64,000 nt of DNA from Spirochaetota bacterium (GTDB taxonomy: Bacteria > Spirochaetota > Spirochaetia > Treponematales > UBA12059), in assembly GCA_018262985.1 (NCBI GenBank), contig JADFDI010000008.1, positions 62,001 through 126,000 on the forward strand, given 5' to 3'. This document shows, piece by piece, positions 55,264-64,000 of this stretch. The position numbers were made by a program, and so were the translations under genes. Every line of letters starts with the position of its first letter. The first letter of the stretch is position 1. A model generated the notes under the pieces. That model was given only the letters and a program-made list of their open reading frames with translations. It was not told where the DNA came from and searched no databases.

Positions 55264-56046
55264 TTAGTCCTTGCCGAACTTGTCGATGACGGCGGCCTTG
55301 TCGGCCGGATTGAGGTAGCTCGCGAGCTTGACGAGGAGGATGCGCGGATTGTCGCCCGCCTGGATGGAAAGCACGCCCTCGATGCACATTTCCTTGATCA
55401 GGGTCTCGTCGTGGTCCTGCCCGGCCATCTTGCCCATGAGCGGCGTGAAGGCGTAGTTCGCCATGATGGCGCCGTAGAAGGTGGTGATGAGGGCCACGGC
55501 CATGTTCGGCCCGATGCGGCTCTTGTCCTCGAGGTTGCGCATCATGCCGATGAGGCCCATGACGGTACCGAGCATGCCGAAGCCCGGCGCCAGCTTCGAC
55601 CAGACGTCGAGCATGCGGATCCAGCGGCCGTGCCGCTCGTTCATCTGGTTGAGCTCGGTCTCCATGATGGTCCGGATGATCTCCGCGTCCGTGCCGTCGA
55701 CCACGAGCTTGAGGCCCTGCTGGAGGAACTTGTCGTCGAGCTCGTTGATGTATTCCTCGAGCGAGAGGATGCCTTCGCGGCGGGCGCGGTCGGCCAGCTC
55801 GAACAGCTTCTCGACCAGGGCGCGGCCGCCAAAGTCCCGGACCTTGAAGGCCAGCCCGATGATCCTCCAGATGCCGAGGCCTTCCTTCAGGCTGAAGTTG
55901 GTCATGAGGGCGGCGTAGGAGCCGCCGATGGTCATGATGACCGAGGGCAGGTCGACGAAAGCGTCGACCGATGATCCCGAGGCGAGCGCGGAGGTGACGA
56001 TCGCGGCGAAACCGCCTATCAGCCCTATCAGGGTACCGAGATCCAC
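55264..56046 (-). CDS. motA: Flagellar motor protein MotA
   Basis: 'MLDVWSKLAPGFGMLGTVMGLIGMMRNLEDKSRIGPNMAVALITTFYGAIMANYAFTPLMGKM'. Confidence 0.97.
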   Translation of the reverse strand: MDLGTLIGLIGGFAAIVTSALASGSSVDAFVDLPSVIMTIGGSYAALMTNFSLKEGLGIWRIIGLAFKVRDFGGRALVEKLFELADRARREGILSLEEYINELDDKFLQQGLKLVVDGTDAEIIRTIMETELNQMNERHGRWIRMLDVWSKLAPGFGMLGTVMGLIGMMRNLEDKSRIGPNMAVALITTFYGAIMANYAFTPLMGKMAGQDHDETLIKEMCIEGVLSIQAGDNPRILLVKLASYLNPADKAAVIDKFGKD

Positions 56047-56049
56047 GGG

Positions 56050-56247
56050 CTACTCCTCGTTGCCGAAAAGGCCGAGCTTCCGGCGGTAGGCGACGATCGC
56101 GTCGACGACCGCCTCGACGCCCTCGCGGACTATCACGTGCTTGCCGCTGGTCATGGTCAGCGTAGTGTCCGGAGTCGCCTCAATATACTCGATGAGGTGG
56201 GGGTTTATCCAGAAGTTCTTTCCGCCGAGCTGCGTGAGCTGGATCAA
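56050..56247 (-). CDS. flbD: FlbD family flagellar protein
   Basis: MIQLTQLGGKNFWINPHLIEYIEATPDTTLTMTSGKHVIVREGVEAVVDAIVAYRRKLG. Confidence 0.96.
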   Translation of the reverse strand: MIQLTQLGGKNFWINPHLIEYIEATPDTTLTMTSGKHVIVREGVEAVVDAIVAYRRKLGLFGNEE

Positions 56248-56319
56248 GGACCGCCTCCTCTTGCCGCGCGGATGGCCCCGCCGCCGTCCCGGCCGGCGGG
56301 GCCTCCGTCTAGCGGCGCC

Positions 56320-57708
56320 TTAGCGCTTGAGCGTCAGGAGCTCCTGGAGCATCTGGTCGCTCGTCTGTATGGTCTTCGAGTTGGCCTGGAAGCCGCGCTG
56401 CGTCACGATCATGTCGGTGAACTGCTCGGCCAGGTCGACGTTGGACATCTCGAGGGTTCCCGCGAAGATCTTGCCCTTCCCGGCTATGCCGGAGGGCCCG
56501 ATGTTGGCGAGGCCCGAGTTGATGGTTTCGACGAAGTTGGTCTCGCCGGTCTTCTCGAGGCCGCCGGGGTTGGTGAAGGTGGCGAGGGCCACCTGTCCTA
56601 TGGTCCGGTTGGAGCCGTTGGAGTAGACCGCGGTGACGACGCCGGACTGGTCGATCTTGAAGGTTTCGAGGTAGCCCATCGAGTACCCGTCCTGCATGAA
56701 GACCTTGGTGCTCGAGGCCTCGGCGAACTGGGTTATGGTGTTGCGCACCGAGCCCACGGTCCCGAGGTTGAGGAGGAAGTTCTGGCGGAGCGGCGCGCCT
56801 TCGACGGCGGTCGCGTCGGCCACGTCGAAGCCGACGTTGATCGAGAGCTGTCCCGCGTCGGGACCGGTCGCGCCGTTCTCGTCGGTGACGCGCAGGAGGG
56901 TTCCGAGGTTGGAGAACTCCACGATGAAGGTGTTGCCGCCGGGGTTGGCCGGGTCGACGCCGACCGCGGCGTTGGTGCCGACGGCGGCTTCCGGGTCCAC
57001 GTTGACCGTGGCGAGCCACTGGTTGGCCTGGCCGGCCACCTTGGAGAAGTCGACGCGGAGGATGTGCTCGATGCCGAAGGCGTCGTAGACCTTCTCCTCG
57101 ACGCGCCAGGTGTTCTGGCGGACCGTCTCGGGGGCGGCGCCCTCGGGAATCTCCGCGAGGCGTTTGTCGAGGTTGCAGGCCAGGTCGACCATGGAGGTCG
57201 CCTTGGCCGGGTCCTTCGAGCCGATCGGAATGACCAGGTCCTCGAGCGGGCCGGACGAGTTGAGGACCTCGACGCCGTTGATGACCGTGGCGTTCCAGCC
57301 CTGCACCCGGAAGCCGTTGCCCGGGTTGACGAGGCGGCCGTCGGCGTCGAGGCCGAGGGCGCCGGCGCGGGTGTAGAAGGTGCGGTCGCCGCGCTGGAGG
57401 ATGAAGAAGCCGTTGCCCTGCACCGCGAGGTCGGTCATGACGCCGGTGGTCTGCAGTGAGCCCTGCGTGTGGATGGTGTCGATCGAGGCGATCGACATGC
57501 CGAGGCCGATCTCCTTCGGGTTGACGCCGCCGACCTCCTCGTTGGGGCGGGCCGCTCCGGACATCTGCTGGTAGAGCAGGTCCTGGAAATTCACGCGGCC
57601 CTTCTTGAAGCCGGTGGTGTTGACGTTGGCGATGTTGTTGCCGAGCACGTCCATGCGGACCTGGTGGTTCTGCAGGCCGGCGACGCCGGAATACAATGAG
57701 CGCATCAT
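56320..57708 (-). CDS. flgE: Flagellar hook protein FlgE
   Basis: '[47 protein letters not shown]' and C-terminal '[40 protein letters not shown]'. Confidence 0.98.
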   Translation of the reverse strand: MMRSLYSGVAGLQNHQVRMDVLGNNIANVNTTGFKKGRVNFQDLLYQQMSGAARPNEEVGGVNPKEIGLGMSIASIDTIHTQGSLQTTGVMTDLAVQGNGFFILQRGDRTFYTRAGALGLDADGRLVNPGNGFRVQGWNATVINGVEVLNSSGPLEDLVIPIGSKDPAKATSMVDLACNLDKRLAEIPEGAAPETVRQNTWRVEEKVYDAFGIEHILRVDFSKVAGQANQWLATVNVDPEAAVGTNAAVGVDPANPGGNTFIVEFSNLGTLLRVTDENGATGPDAGQLSINVGFDVADATAVEGAPLRQNFLLNLGTVGSVRNTITQFAEASSTKVFMQDGYSMGYLETFKIDQSGVVTAVYSNGSNRTIGQVALATFTNPGGLEKTGETNFVETINSGLANIGPSGIAGKGKIFAGTLEMSNVDLAEQFTDMIVTQRGFQANSKTIQTSDQMLQELLTLKR

Positions 57709-57720
57709 GGCGGCGCCTCC

Positions 57721-58164
57721 TTACTCTATGACGGTGGAGACCTGCTCGAGGTCCCAGAACGATCCGTTGACCATGACCATGGGGTACGCGCCCCGCATGA
57801 CCTGGGTGACCTGGCCCGACACGACGCGGTCGCCGGCCTGGACCTCGACCTGCTTGCCGAGGAGTCCCATGGCCTCCGACGAGCCAAGCAGGGCGGCGAC
57901 CTTCGAGAAGTTCGCGCTCATGTTGGTCATCTGCTCCAGGCTCGAGAACTGGGCCATCTGGGCGATGAACTCGCGATCCTCCATCGGGGCCGTCGGGTCC
58001 TGGTGCTGGAGCTGGGTGACGAGGATCTTGAGGAAGTCGTCCTTGTCCAGCTCGGTCTTCTGCCCGCGCCCCTCGTTGAGGGCTTTGTTGAGCGCGGCGA
58101 CCTCGAATTCGGTGCGCGCGAGCGCGGCGGGGTCCATTGCGGTCGAAAGCGATGCGATATCCAC
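57721..58164 (-). CDS. flgD: Flagellar hook assembly protein FlgD
   Basis: 'LDKDDFLKILVTQLQHQDPTAPMEDREFIAQMAQFSSLEQMTNM'. Confidence 0.96.
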   Translation of the reverse strand: MDIASLSTAMDPAALARTEFEVAALNKALNEGRGQKTELDKDDFLKILVTQLQHQDPTAPMEDREFIAQMAQFSSLEQMTNMSANFSKVAALLGSSEAMGLLGKQVEVQAGDRVVSGQVTQVMRGAYPMVMVNGSFWDLEQVSTVIE

Positions 58165-58184
58165 GGGAATCTCCTTCCTCGTCG

Positions 58185-59402
58185 CTATGCCAGGATGTCG
58201 ACGCGCCCTTCGGCGCGCCGGGCTTCGATCGCCCGTTCCGTGGGCACCGCCCGGTCGAAGCTCGAAAGCCGCTCCGACCAGAACGGCCCGGAGTCCTCTC
58301 CGGGTCCTGCGCCGGGATTCCCTTCCCGTCCTTCGCTCCCGACCGACACCTCGAGGCTCGAGCTTTCGAACCCCTCGCGGGCGAAGGCGTCCTTGAGGCC
58401 GTCCAGGGCCTTCTCGAACGCGGCCTTCGCCTCCTCGCTCTCGACGAGGATGCGGCCTTCTATACTCTTCTCGGCGAGCCGGAGCTCGATCTTGACGCCT
58501 CCGAGGCTTTCAGGTTCCAGCCGGAGGCGGATGAGGCCGGAATCGCCGTCCTTGAGGACGATCTGGGCGGCCTTGACGATGTCGACGGCGCCTTCGCTCC
58601 CGAGCCTCGCGGCGAGCGCGTCGGTGAAGCTCTTCCCGCGCGCGGCCTCCATTCCGGAAGGCGCGTCGGCCTTGCCGCTCCCCTCGCCGGCGCCTTCGGC
58701 GCGACCCTGGAGGGCGGAGAGCTCGCCGCCGCCGTCCCTCGGCCCTGACTGCGCGTCCGGACCGGCCGGTCCCTCGAGCTTGAGCCTGAGGTCGACGACT
58801 TTGAGTTCGGGTCCGGCCGCCTCTTCCCGACGGGTCTTGCCGCGCTTCCGCGGGCTTTCTTCAAGTTTGCCGGAACGCTCCGCCTCGTCGCCTTCCTTCC
58901 GGGACTGCGCCGAGGCGCCCGCGTCCGGCCTCGGCGCCGACGCGGCCTGGAGGAGCGACGCGGCGCCTTCGGCGCCGAACGCTTCCCGCGGACCTTCCTT
59001 GGCGCGCGCCTTGGTCGTCCGGGCATCCTTCCCGGTCGGATTCGTCGCGTCCGTCGACAAGGCGTCGACGGGATCCGGCGTCCGGATGGATGGGCCTTCC
59101 CCGCGCGCGGGTCTCTTCCCGGCGGTCTCGGGGACTAGCTCGGTCGCTTGCGGATCGGCGCCGCGTCGCGTCGGGGACGCCGCCGCGCGTCCGGGCTGGA
59201 GCGCTTTCGCGCCTCGCGGAAGACCGGGATCGACCTCCGCGCGCTCGGCGGACTGGAAGCGCGCGAAGAACGCGGCGAAGGCTCCGCTCCCGCCTTTCTT
59301 CGAGGACTTCCGCCCGGAGAAAAGGCCCGGACCCTCGACGCCCGCCTTGGCTGGCGGACCGCCCGGGTGATTCTGGACTGGGGTCGCTAGCATGTATCGC
59401 AC
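58185..59402 (-). CDS. fliK: FliK-like flagellar hook-length control protein
   Basis: Low-complexity N-terminus and C-terminal 'LIRLRLEPESLGGVKIELRLAEKSIEGRILVESEEAKAAFEKALDGLKDAFAREGFESSSLEVSV' Flg_hook domain. Confidence 0.88.
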   Translation of the reverse strand: MRYMLATPVQNHPGGPPAKAGVEGPGLFSGRKSSKKGGSGAFAAFFARFQSAERAEVDPGLPRGAKALQPGRAAASPTRRGADPQATELVPETAGKRPARGEGPSIRTPDPVDALSTDATNPTGKDARTTKARAKEGPREAFGAEGAASLLQAASAPRPDAGASAQSRKEGDEAERSGKLEESPRKRGKTRREEAAGPELKVVDLRLKLEGPAGPDAQSGPRDGGGELSALQGRAEGAGEGSGKADAPSGMEAARGKSFTDALAARLGSEGAVDIVKAAQIVLKDGDSGLIRLRLEPESLGGVKIELRLAEKSIEGRILVESEEAKAAFEKALDGLKDAFAREGFESSSLEVSVGSEGREGNPGAGPGEDSGPFWSERLSSFDRAVPTERAIEARRAEGRVDILA

Positions 59403-59447
59403 CGCTCCTCGCGATCGCAGGGCGGAGCGTCCGAGGCCTCCCTGGCC

Positions 59448-60080
59448 TTACGGTAGCGCGGCCGGTTTCTCGGCCATTTTCCGCTGTAGGGCCGCGGCGC
59501 GGTCGGCGGGCATCAGCGAGAGCCAGTAGGCGACGATCGAATCCGTCCCTTCCCGGCGCGCGATGTCCTCGACCATCCTGAGCACGTCGATGACCAGCTG
59601 GTCGTCCATCGAGCCCAGGATCTCCACGGCGTCCGCGGGCCTCATTCCGGTGAGGTAGCGGGCGTTCTGCTCCACGTTCGCCTTTCTATTGTCGAACGCT
59701 TCGAGCGAGCTGTTGAACGATTTTTCCCGATCCGCGAGCGCGGCCTCGCGGTCGGCCAGGTCCTCGGCCAGGGCCTGGAGCTCGGCCTCTCGGGAATCGA
59801 GGGAGCTCGCGAGGGCGGCGAGCTCCTGGCGGCCGGCCTCGAGGGTCGCGAGCTGCTTGCCGAGCCGCTCGTCGTCGAGGAGGGTCGGCGAATCCGGGTC
59901 GAAGGGGCTCCGCTCGGCGGTGTCGATGCCGACCAGCCGGTAGGCGGGCGCGAACACGGCCTTCGCGTCGACGAGGCCGAGGAAGTCGAACCAGATGAGC
60001 CCGCCGACCACGAGCGCGAGGATGAGGATGAGCATGACCACGATGCGCCCCAGGACCCGGGGCCTTCCGAACGACGCCAT
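59448..60080 (-). CDS. flbB: FlbB-like periplasmic flagellar collar protein (MgtE_N-like C-terminus)
   Basis: N-terminal TM, coiled coil, 'YLTGMRPADAVEILGSMDDQLVIDVLRMVEDIA'; located between fliK and fliJ. Confidence 0.82.
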   Translation of the reverse strand: MASFGRPRVLGRIVVMLILILALVVGGLIWFDFLGLVDAKAVFAPAYRLVGIDTAERSPFDPDSPTLLDDERLGKQLATLEAGRQELAALASSLDSREAELQALAEDLADREAALADREKSFNSSLEAFDNRKANVEQNARYLTGMRPADAVEILGSMDDQLVIDVLRMVEDIARREGTDSIVAYWLSLMPADRAAALQRKMAEKPAALP

Positions 60081-60563
60081 CTACGCTCCCCTCGCCGTTT
60101 CCGCCGCGGATGCTTCCTCCGCCTCCCTGCGCCGGCGCGCGACGCGCGCCGTCTGCCCGATGTCGTCGAGGCGGGCGGTCTCCTCGCGCGAGGCGGCCTT
60201 ATAATACTCCGCCATCTTCCGGTCGCGCAACTTTCCGACGAGCTCGCGATCGCGGTTGGCCTCGATCCAGGCCTTCCGGGCCTCCTCGCGCGCGAGCTCG
60301 GCTTTGGCGAGGTTTTCGAGCAACTTCGCCTTCTCGCCCTCGAGCCGGGCGCCGAAGCGCTCCGAGGCTCGGTAATCGTCGAGGGTGCGCCCCGGGGAAA
60401 AGCGCTCTCGCGCGTTCGCGGCGGCGCGCTCGGCGTTGGCGGCCAGGTCCGCCTCGAGGAGGGCGCAGCGTCCCGAGGCGGCGGCGAGCGCGGCCTCGGC
60501 GCGTTTTTCCTTCCATTCGCGCACCTCGAGCACTTTCTGAAGGCTGAAGGCGAAGCGCTTCAT
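60081..60563 (-). CDS. fliJ: Flagellar export chaperone FliJ
   Basis: 'MKRFAFSLQKVLEVREWKEKRAEAALAAA' coiled coil; adjacent to fliI. Confidence 0.9.
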   Translation of the reverse strand: MKRFAFSLQKVLEVREWKEKRAEAALAAASGRCALLEADLAANAERAAANARERFSPGRTLDDYRASERFGARLEGEKAKLLENLAKAELAREEARKAWIEANRDRELVGKLRDRKMAEYYKAASREETARLDDIGQTARVARRRREAEEASAAETARGA

Positions 60564-62071
60564 GCGGTGCCGGCCTCGCCCGGCGAGGCTTCCACGGGCT
60601 CGGGCCCGGCCGGGGCTACGGGAATGGTCGAGCGCGGAGGCGCCAGCGCCGCGTCCGCCTCGGCCTCGGCGCGCGCCGATCGGGCGTAGCCGCCCGGCGG
60701 CGTCCACGAAGGTCCGGCCAGGTCCGCGAAGGGTTCCCAGTCCGCGGCGGGAATCTCGACGCCCGAGATGGCGGCGAGTCCGGCCATGGTCTCGCCGATA
60801 GGGGCGCGCTCGCCGACGGCCTGGGTCAGGAAGGCCTCGACGCCCTCGCGGGCGGCGATGGCCGCGTCGATGCCCTTGTCGGCGCCCTTCTGGTAGGCGC
60901 CGATGGAGATCATGTCCTCGTTCTCGGCGTAGACCGCCATGAGCTTCCGCACCGCGCCCATGGCCTTCTGCGTGAGCGGTCCGGTCACGGCGGGCGAAAG
61001 GCGCGAAATGCTCTTGAGCACGTCGACGGCCGGGTAGTGGTAGCGCTCTGCCAGCTTTCGGGTGAGCACGACGTGGCCGTCCAGGATGCCGCGGACCGTG
61101 TCCGCGATCGGCTCGTCCATGTCGTCGCCGTCCACCAGGATGGTGAAGACGCCGGTGATGGTGCCCTTGTCGCTGGTGCCCGCGCGCTCGAGGAGGCGCG
61201 GCATCGAGTCGAACACGCTCGGGGTGTAGCCCCGGGTGGCCGGCGGCTCGCCGGCCGCGAGCCCGATCTCGCGCTGGGCGCGCGCGAAGCGGGTGACCGA
61301 GTCGAAGAGCAGCATGACGTCGGCGCCCTGGTCGCGGAAGTACTCGGCGACGGCGGCGGCCACGTAGGCGCCGCGCAGGCGGGCCAGCGGGGGCGTGTCG
61401 CTCGTGGAGACGATCAGCACCGAGCGCGCGAGCCCCTCCTCGCCCAGGTCGTTCTCGATGAAGTCGCGCACCTCGCGGCCGCGCTCGCCGATCAGGGCGA
61501 TGACGTTGACGTCGGCGTCGGTGTTGCGCGCGATCATGCCGAGCAGGGTCGACTTGCCGACGCCGGAGCCCGCGAAGACGCCGATGCGCTGCCCCTTGCC
61601 GAGCGGCAGGAGCCCGTCGATCGAGCGGACGCCCGTCACCACGCGCTTGGTGATGCGCCGCCGGGTCAGGGCGTCGGGCGGGGCCGCGACCGCGGGGTAG
61701 CGGACCGGGCTCGCGACGTCGCCCTTCCCGTCCGTGGGCCTGCCCATGGAATCCAGGACCCGGCCGAGCAGGCGCTCCGAGACGGGAACGGAGAGCAGCT
61801 CGCCCGTGGCTATGACGCGCGAGCCCACCTCGATGCCGTCGAGGGGCGAGTAGGACATGAGCTGGACGGCGTCCTTGCGGAGCCCGGCCACCTCGGCCCA
61901 GGCGGTCTTCCCGGTGCGGGGGACGAGGATCTTGCAGACCTCGCCGACCACCGCCTGCGGACCCTCGCTCTCGACGAGCAGGCCCTGCACCCGCGTGACG
62001 CGTCCCGCGTACTTGATGGGATCCGCGGCGTCCACCGCGTCCAGGTACTTGCCGACAAGGTCGAGGCTCAA
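60560..62071 (-). CDS. fliI: Flagellar export ATPase FliI
   Basis: 'PLGKGQRIGVFAGSGVGKSTLLGMIARNTDADVNVIALIGERGREVRDFIE...LLFDSVTRFARAQREIGLAAGEPPATRGYTPSVF'. Confidence 0.98.
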   Translation of the reverse strand: MSLDLVGKYLDAVDAADPIKYAGRVTRVQGLLVESEGPQAVVGEVCKILVPRTGKTAWAEVAGLRKDAVQLMSYSPLDGIEVGSRVIATGELLSVPVSERLLGRVLDSMGRPTDGKGDVASPVRYPAVAAPPDALTRRRITKRVVTGVRSIDGLLPLGKGQRIGVFAGSGVGKSTLLGMIARNTDADVNVIALIGERGREVRDFIENDLGEEGLARSVLIVSTSDTPPLARLRGAYVAAAVAEYFRDQGADVMLLFDSVTRFARAQREIGLAAGEPPATRGYTPSVFDSMPRLLERAGTSDKGTITGVFTILVDGDDMDEPIADTVRGILDGHVVLTRKLAERYHYPAVDVLKSISRLSPAVTGPLTQKAMGAVRKLMAVYAENEDMISIGAYQKGADKGIDAAIAAREGVEAFLTQAVGERAPIGETMAGLAAISGVEIPAADWEPFADLAGPSWTPPGGYARSARAEAEADAALAPPRSTIPVAPAGPEPVEASPGEAGTA

Positions 62072-62985
62072 GACTGGACCTTGCCCCGCGCCTTGATGGG
62101 CGAGATGTCGAGGATCTTCTCCTCGAGCTCGTGGAGCTGGCTCTGGATGCGCGCGTCGATCTCGCCGAAGTCTGTCTCGATGACGCAGCCGCCGCGGTCG
62201 ATGGAGGTGTCCTCGACGACGACCAGGTTCTTGGCGTTCTCGGCCATCGCGATGAAGTCCTTGAGGTGCTCGCTCGCGAGCTGGAGGTCGGCCAGGTTCA
62301 CCTTGATGGTCACCTCGCTCCGGGCCTTGAGCTTGCGCAGGGCCTGGGCGATGTTGGACACCACCACGTTCTTCTGGTTCTCGCTGATGACCTTGACCAC
62401 CTTGCGGGCCACGAGCAGCACGAGCTCGACGATCTGGCCCTCGGTCTTCTCGAGGATCTCGTTGCGCTTGTCGAGGGCGCGGTCGATGACGATATGGAGG
62501 CGGTCCACGAGGCGCTCGACCTCGCGCACGCCTTCCTTGTAGCCTTCCTCGCGGCCCTGTTCGAAGCCCTTCTTGAAGGCGTCCTTCTGCACGGCGTCGA
62601 CCCGGGCCATCGCCTCCGCCTCGAGCTGCCGCACCTTCGACTCGGCTTCCGCGAGCAGGCGCGCGGTCTCCTCCTCCGCCTCGCGGCGGAGCTTCTGGGC
62701 CTGGTCGGTCTTGCGCTTGACGTCCTCGAAGGCGGCGGACTCCGCGCGGCGGATGATCTCCTCGGCCTCGGCGCGGGCGGCGGCCGCCATGGCCTCCTTC
62801 TCGCGCTCCCAGTCGGCCTTGAAAGCCTCGGCCTCGCGGCGGAGCTCGTCGGCGGTGGGACCCGAGTACTCCTCGAAGGGCTCGGGCTCCGCGACCGCTT
62901 CCTCGACCTCGCCGCCCGGGGCCTCGACCATGAATTTCGTGCCGAGGTGGACGATCTCCGCGGGCCTGAATACCGTCTTCGCCAT
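62068..62985 (-). CDS. fliH: Flagellar assembly protein FliH
   Basis: Long charged coiled coil and 'VELVLLVARKVVKVISENQKNVVVSNIAQALRKLKARSEVTIKVNLADLQLA'; ATGA overlap with fliI. Confidence 0.94.
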   Translation of the reverse strand: MAKTVFRPAEIVHLGTKFMVEAPGGEVEEAVAEPEPFEEYSGPTADELRREAEAFKADWEREKEAMAAAARAEAEEIIRRAESAAFEDVKRKTDQAQKLRREAEEETARLLAEAESKVRQLEAEAMARVDAVQKDAFKKGFEQGREEGYKEGVREVERLVDRLHIVIDRALDKRNEILEKTEGQIVELVLLVARKVVKVISENQKNVVVSNIAQALRKLKARSEVTIKVNLADLQLASEHLKDFIAMAENAKNLVVVEDTSIDRGGCVIETDFGEIDARIQSQLHELEEKILDISPIKARGKVQS

Positions 62986-63020
62986 GCCTTACCTTCCCTG
63001 GCCGCGCCCGAGAGCGGGCG

Positions 63021-64000
63021 CTATTGCACGAGCTCGTCGCCCTCCCCGCGGGAGATGACGATGTCGCCGGTCTCCTCGAGGTGGCGGATGATGGACACGA
63101 TCTTCTGCTGCGCTTCCTCGACGTCCTTGAGGCGCACCGGCCCCATGTACTCCATGTCTTCCTTGAGCATGGCCGCGGCGCGCTTGGACTGGTTCTTGTA
63201 GATCTTCTCGGCGACCTCGGGATCGACGCCCTTGAGCGCCTTGGCCAGCTCCGCCGAGTCGACCTCGCGGATGAGCTTCTGGATGGAGCGGTCGTCCAGG
63301 AGGACGATGTCCTCGAAGACGAACATCTTCTTCTTGATTTCCTCGGCGAGCTCGGGGTTCTCCTCCTCGAGGCTCTCGATGATGCCCTTCTCCGTGGTGC
63401 GGTCGACCAGGTTGAGGATCTCGACGATGGAGTCGACGCCGCCCGCGGCGGTGAAGTCCTCGCTCGACAGGGTGGACAGCTTCTTCTCGAGCACGCGCTC
63501 CACCTCGCGGAGCACCTCCGGGCTGGTGCGGTCCATGGTGGCGATGCGCCGGGCCACGTCCGACTGCGCCTCGTGGGGCAGCTTCTGGAGTATGTAGCCG
63601 GCCTTGTTCGGCTCGAGGTAGGCGAGGATGAGCGCGATGGTCTGCGGGTGCTCCTGCTGGATGAAGTTCAGGAGGTGCGCCGGGTCCGTGCGCCGGATGA
63701 AGTCGAAGGGCCTGACCTGGAGGCTCGAGGTCAGGCGGTTGATGATGTCGATGGCCTTCTGCGAGCCGAGCGCCTTCTCGAGGAGCTCGCGCGCGTAGTC
63801 GATGCCGCCCGAGGTGATGAAGTCCGCGGCCATCATGAGTTCCTGGAACTCCATGAGGACGGCGTCCTTCTGCTCGGGCTCGATGGCGTCGAGCCTAGCG
63901 ATCTCGAAGGTCAGGGTCTCGATCTCGTCCTCGCGCAGGTGCTTGAAGATCTCGCTGGAGATTTCCGAGCCGAGCGAGACGAGGAAGATGGCGGCCTTCT
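63021..64000 (-). CDS. fliG: Flagellar motor switch protein FliG (5' end beyond window)
   Basis: 'FDFIRRTDPAHLLNFIQQEHPQTIALILAYLEPNKAGYILQKLPHEAQSDVARRIA'; minus-strand frame stays open to 64000 with 'AAIFLVSLGSEISSEIFKHLREDEIETLTFEIARLD'. Confidence 0.97.
   Translation of the reverse strand, partial: KAAIFLVSLGSEISSEIFKHLREDEIETLTFEIARLDAIEPEQKDAVLMEFQELMMAADFITSGGIDYARELLEKALGSQKAIDIINRLTSSLQVRPFDFIRRTDPAHLLNFIQQEHPQTIALILAYLEPNKAGYILQKLPHEAQSDVARRIATMDRTSPEVLREVERVLEKKLSTLSSEDFTAAGGVDSIVEILNLVDRTTEKGIIESLEEENPELAEEIKKKMFVFEDIVLLDDRSIQKLIREVDSAELAKALKGVDPEVAEKIYKNQSKRAAAMLKEDMEYMGPVRLKDVEEAQQKIVSIIRHLEETGDIVISRGEGDELVQ

Overview
This 64 kb window is a high-GC bacterial chromosome segment. 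Its flagellar gene content and order (flbD, flbB, fliY, fliK-like gene, motAB inside one long fla cluster) point to a spirochaete (Spirochaetales/Treponema-like; inferred, no database search was run). About 0-36 kb is mostly housekeeping: beta-barrel and FecR-type envelope proteins, mutL, TPR proteins, rpsT-HU-lnt, a response regulator, bactofilin, cinA, rho-rpmE, rdgB, a DHH phosphoesterase, an M24 peptidase, nth, recQ, a PilZ protein, and a tightly overlapping pgi-murG-cvpA-holB-like-HK-RR-sdaAB/AA cluster. About 36-64 kb is an Hsp70/J-protein pair followed by a roughly 25 kb flagellar/chemotaxis-motor supercluster on the minus strand, from fapA-like and whiG/fliA to fliG, which is cut by the window edge. 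No rRNA, tRNA, CRISPR array, transposase or prophage was recognised. The most unusual signals are: (1) a ~400 bp repeat-rich insertion between fliL and fliM, with three copies of an element whose stems differ in sequence but stay paired around a conserved TAYC loop; (2) a perfect-period 69-bp/23-aa tandem duplication of an IDLQWF(V/A)A motif at the FlhB N-terminus; (3) a terminator-ended RNA candidate carrying two exposed anti-Shine-Dalgarno CCTCC motifs, one of them in the terminator loop; (4) a strong sigma70-like promoter inside the fla cluster that appears to force a non-canonical ATC start for fliO; (5) a two-copy 46-bp hairpin repeat upstream of mutL. I found no convincing multi-gene novel defence or mobile system.
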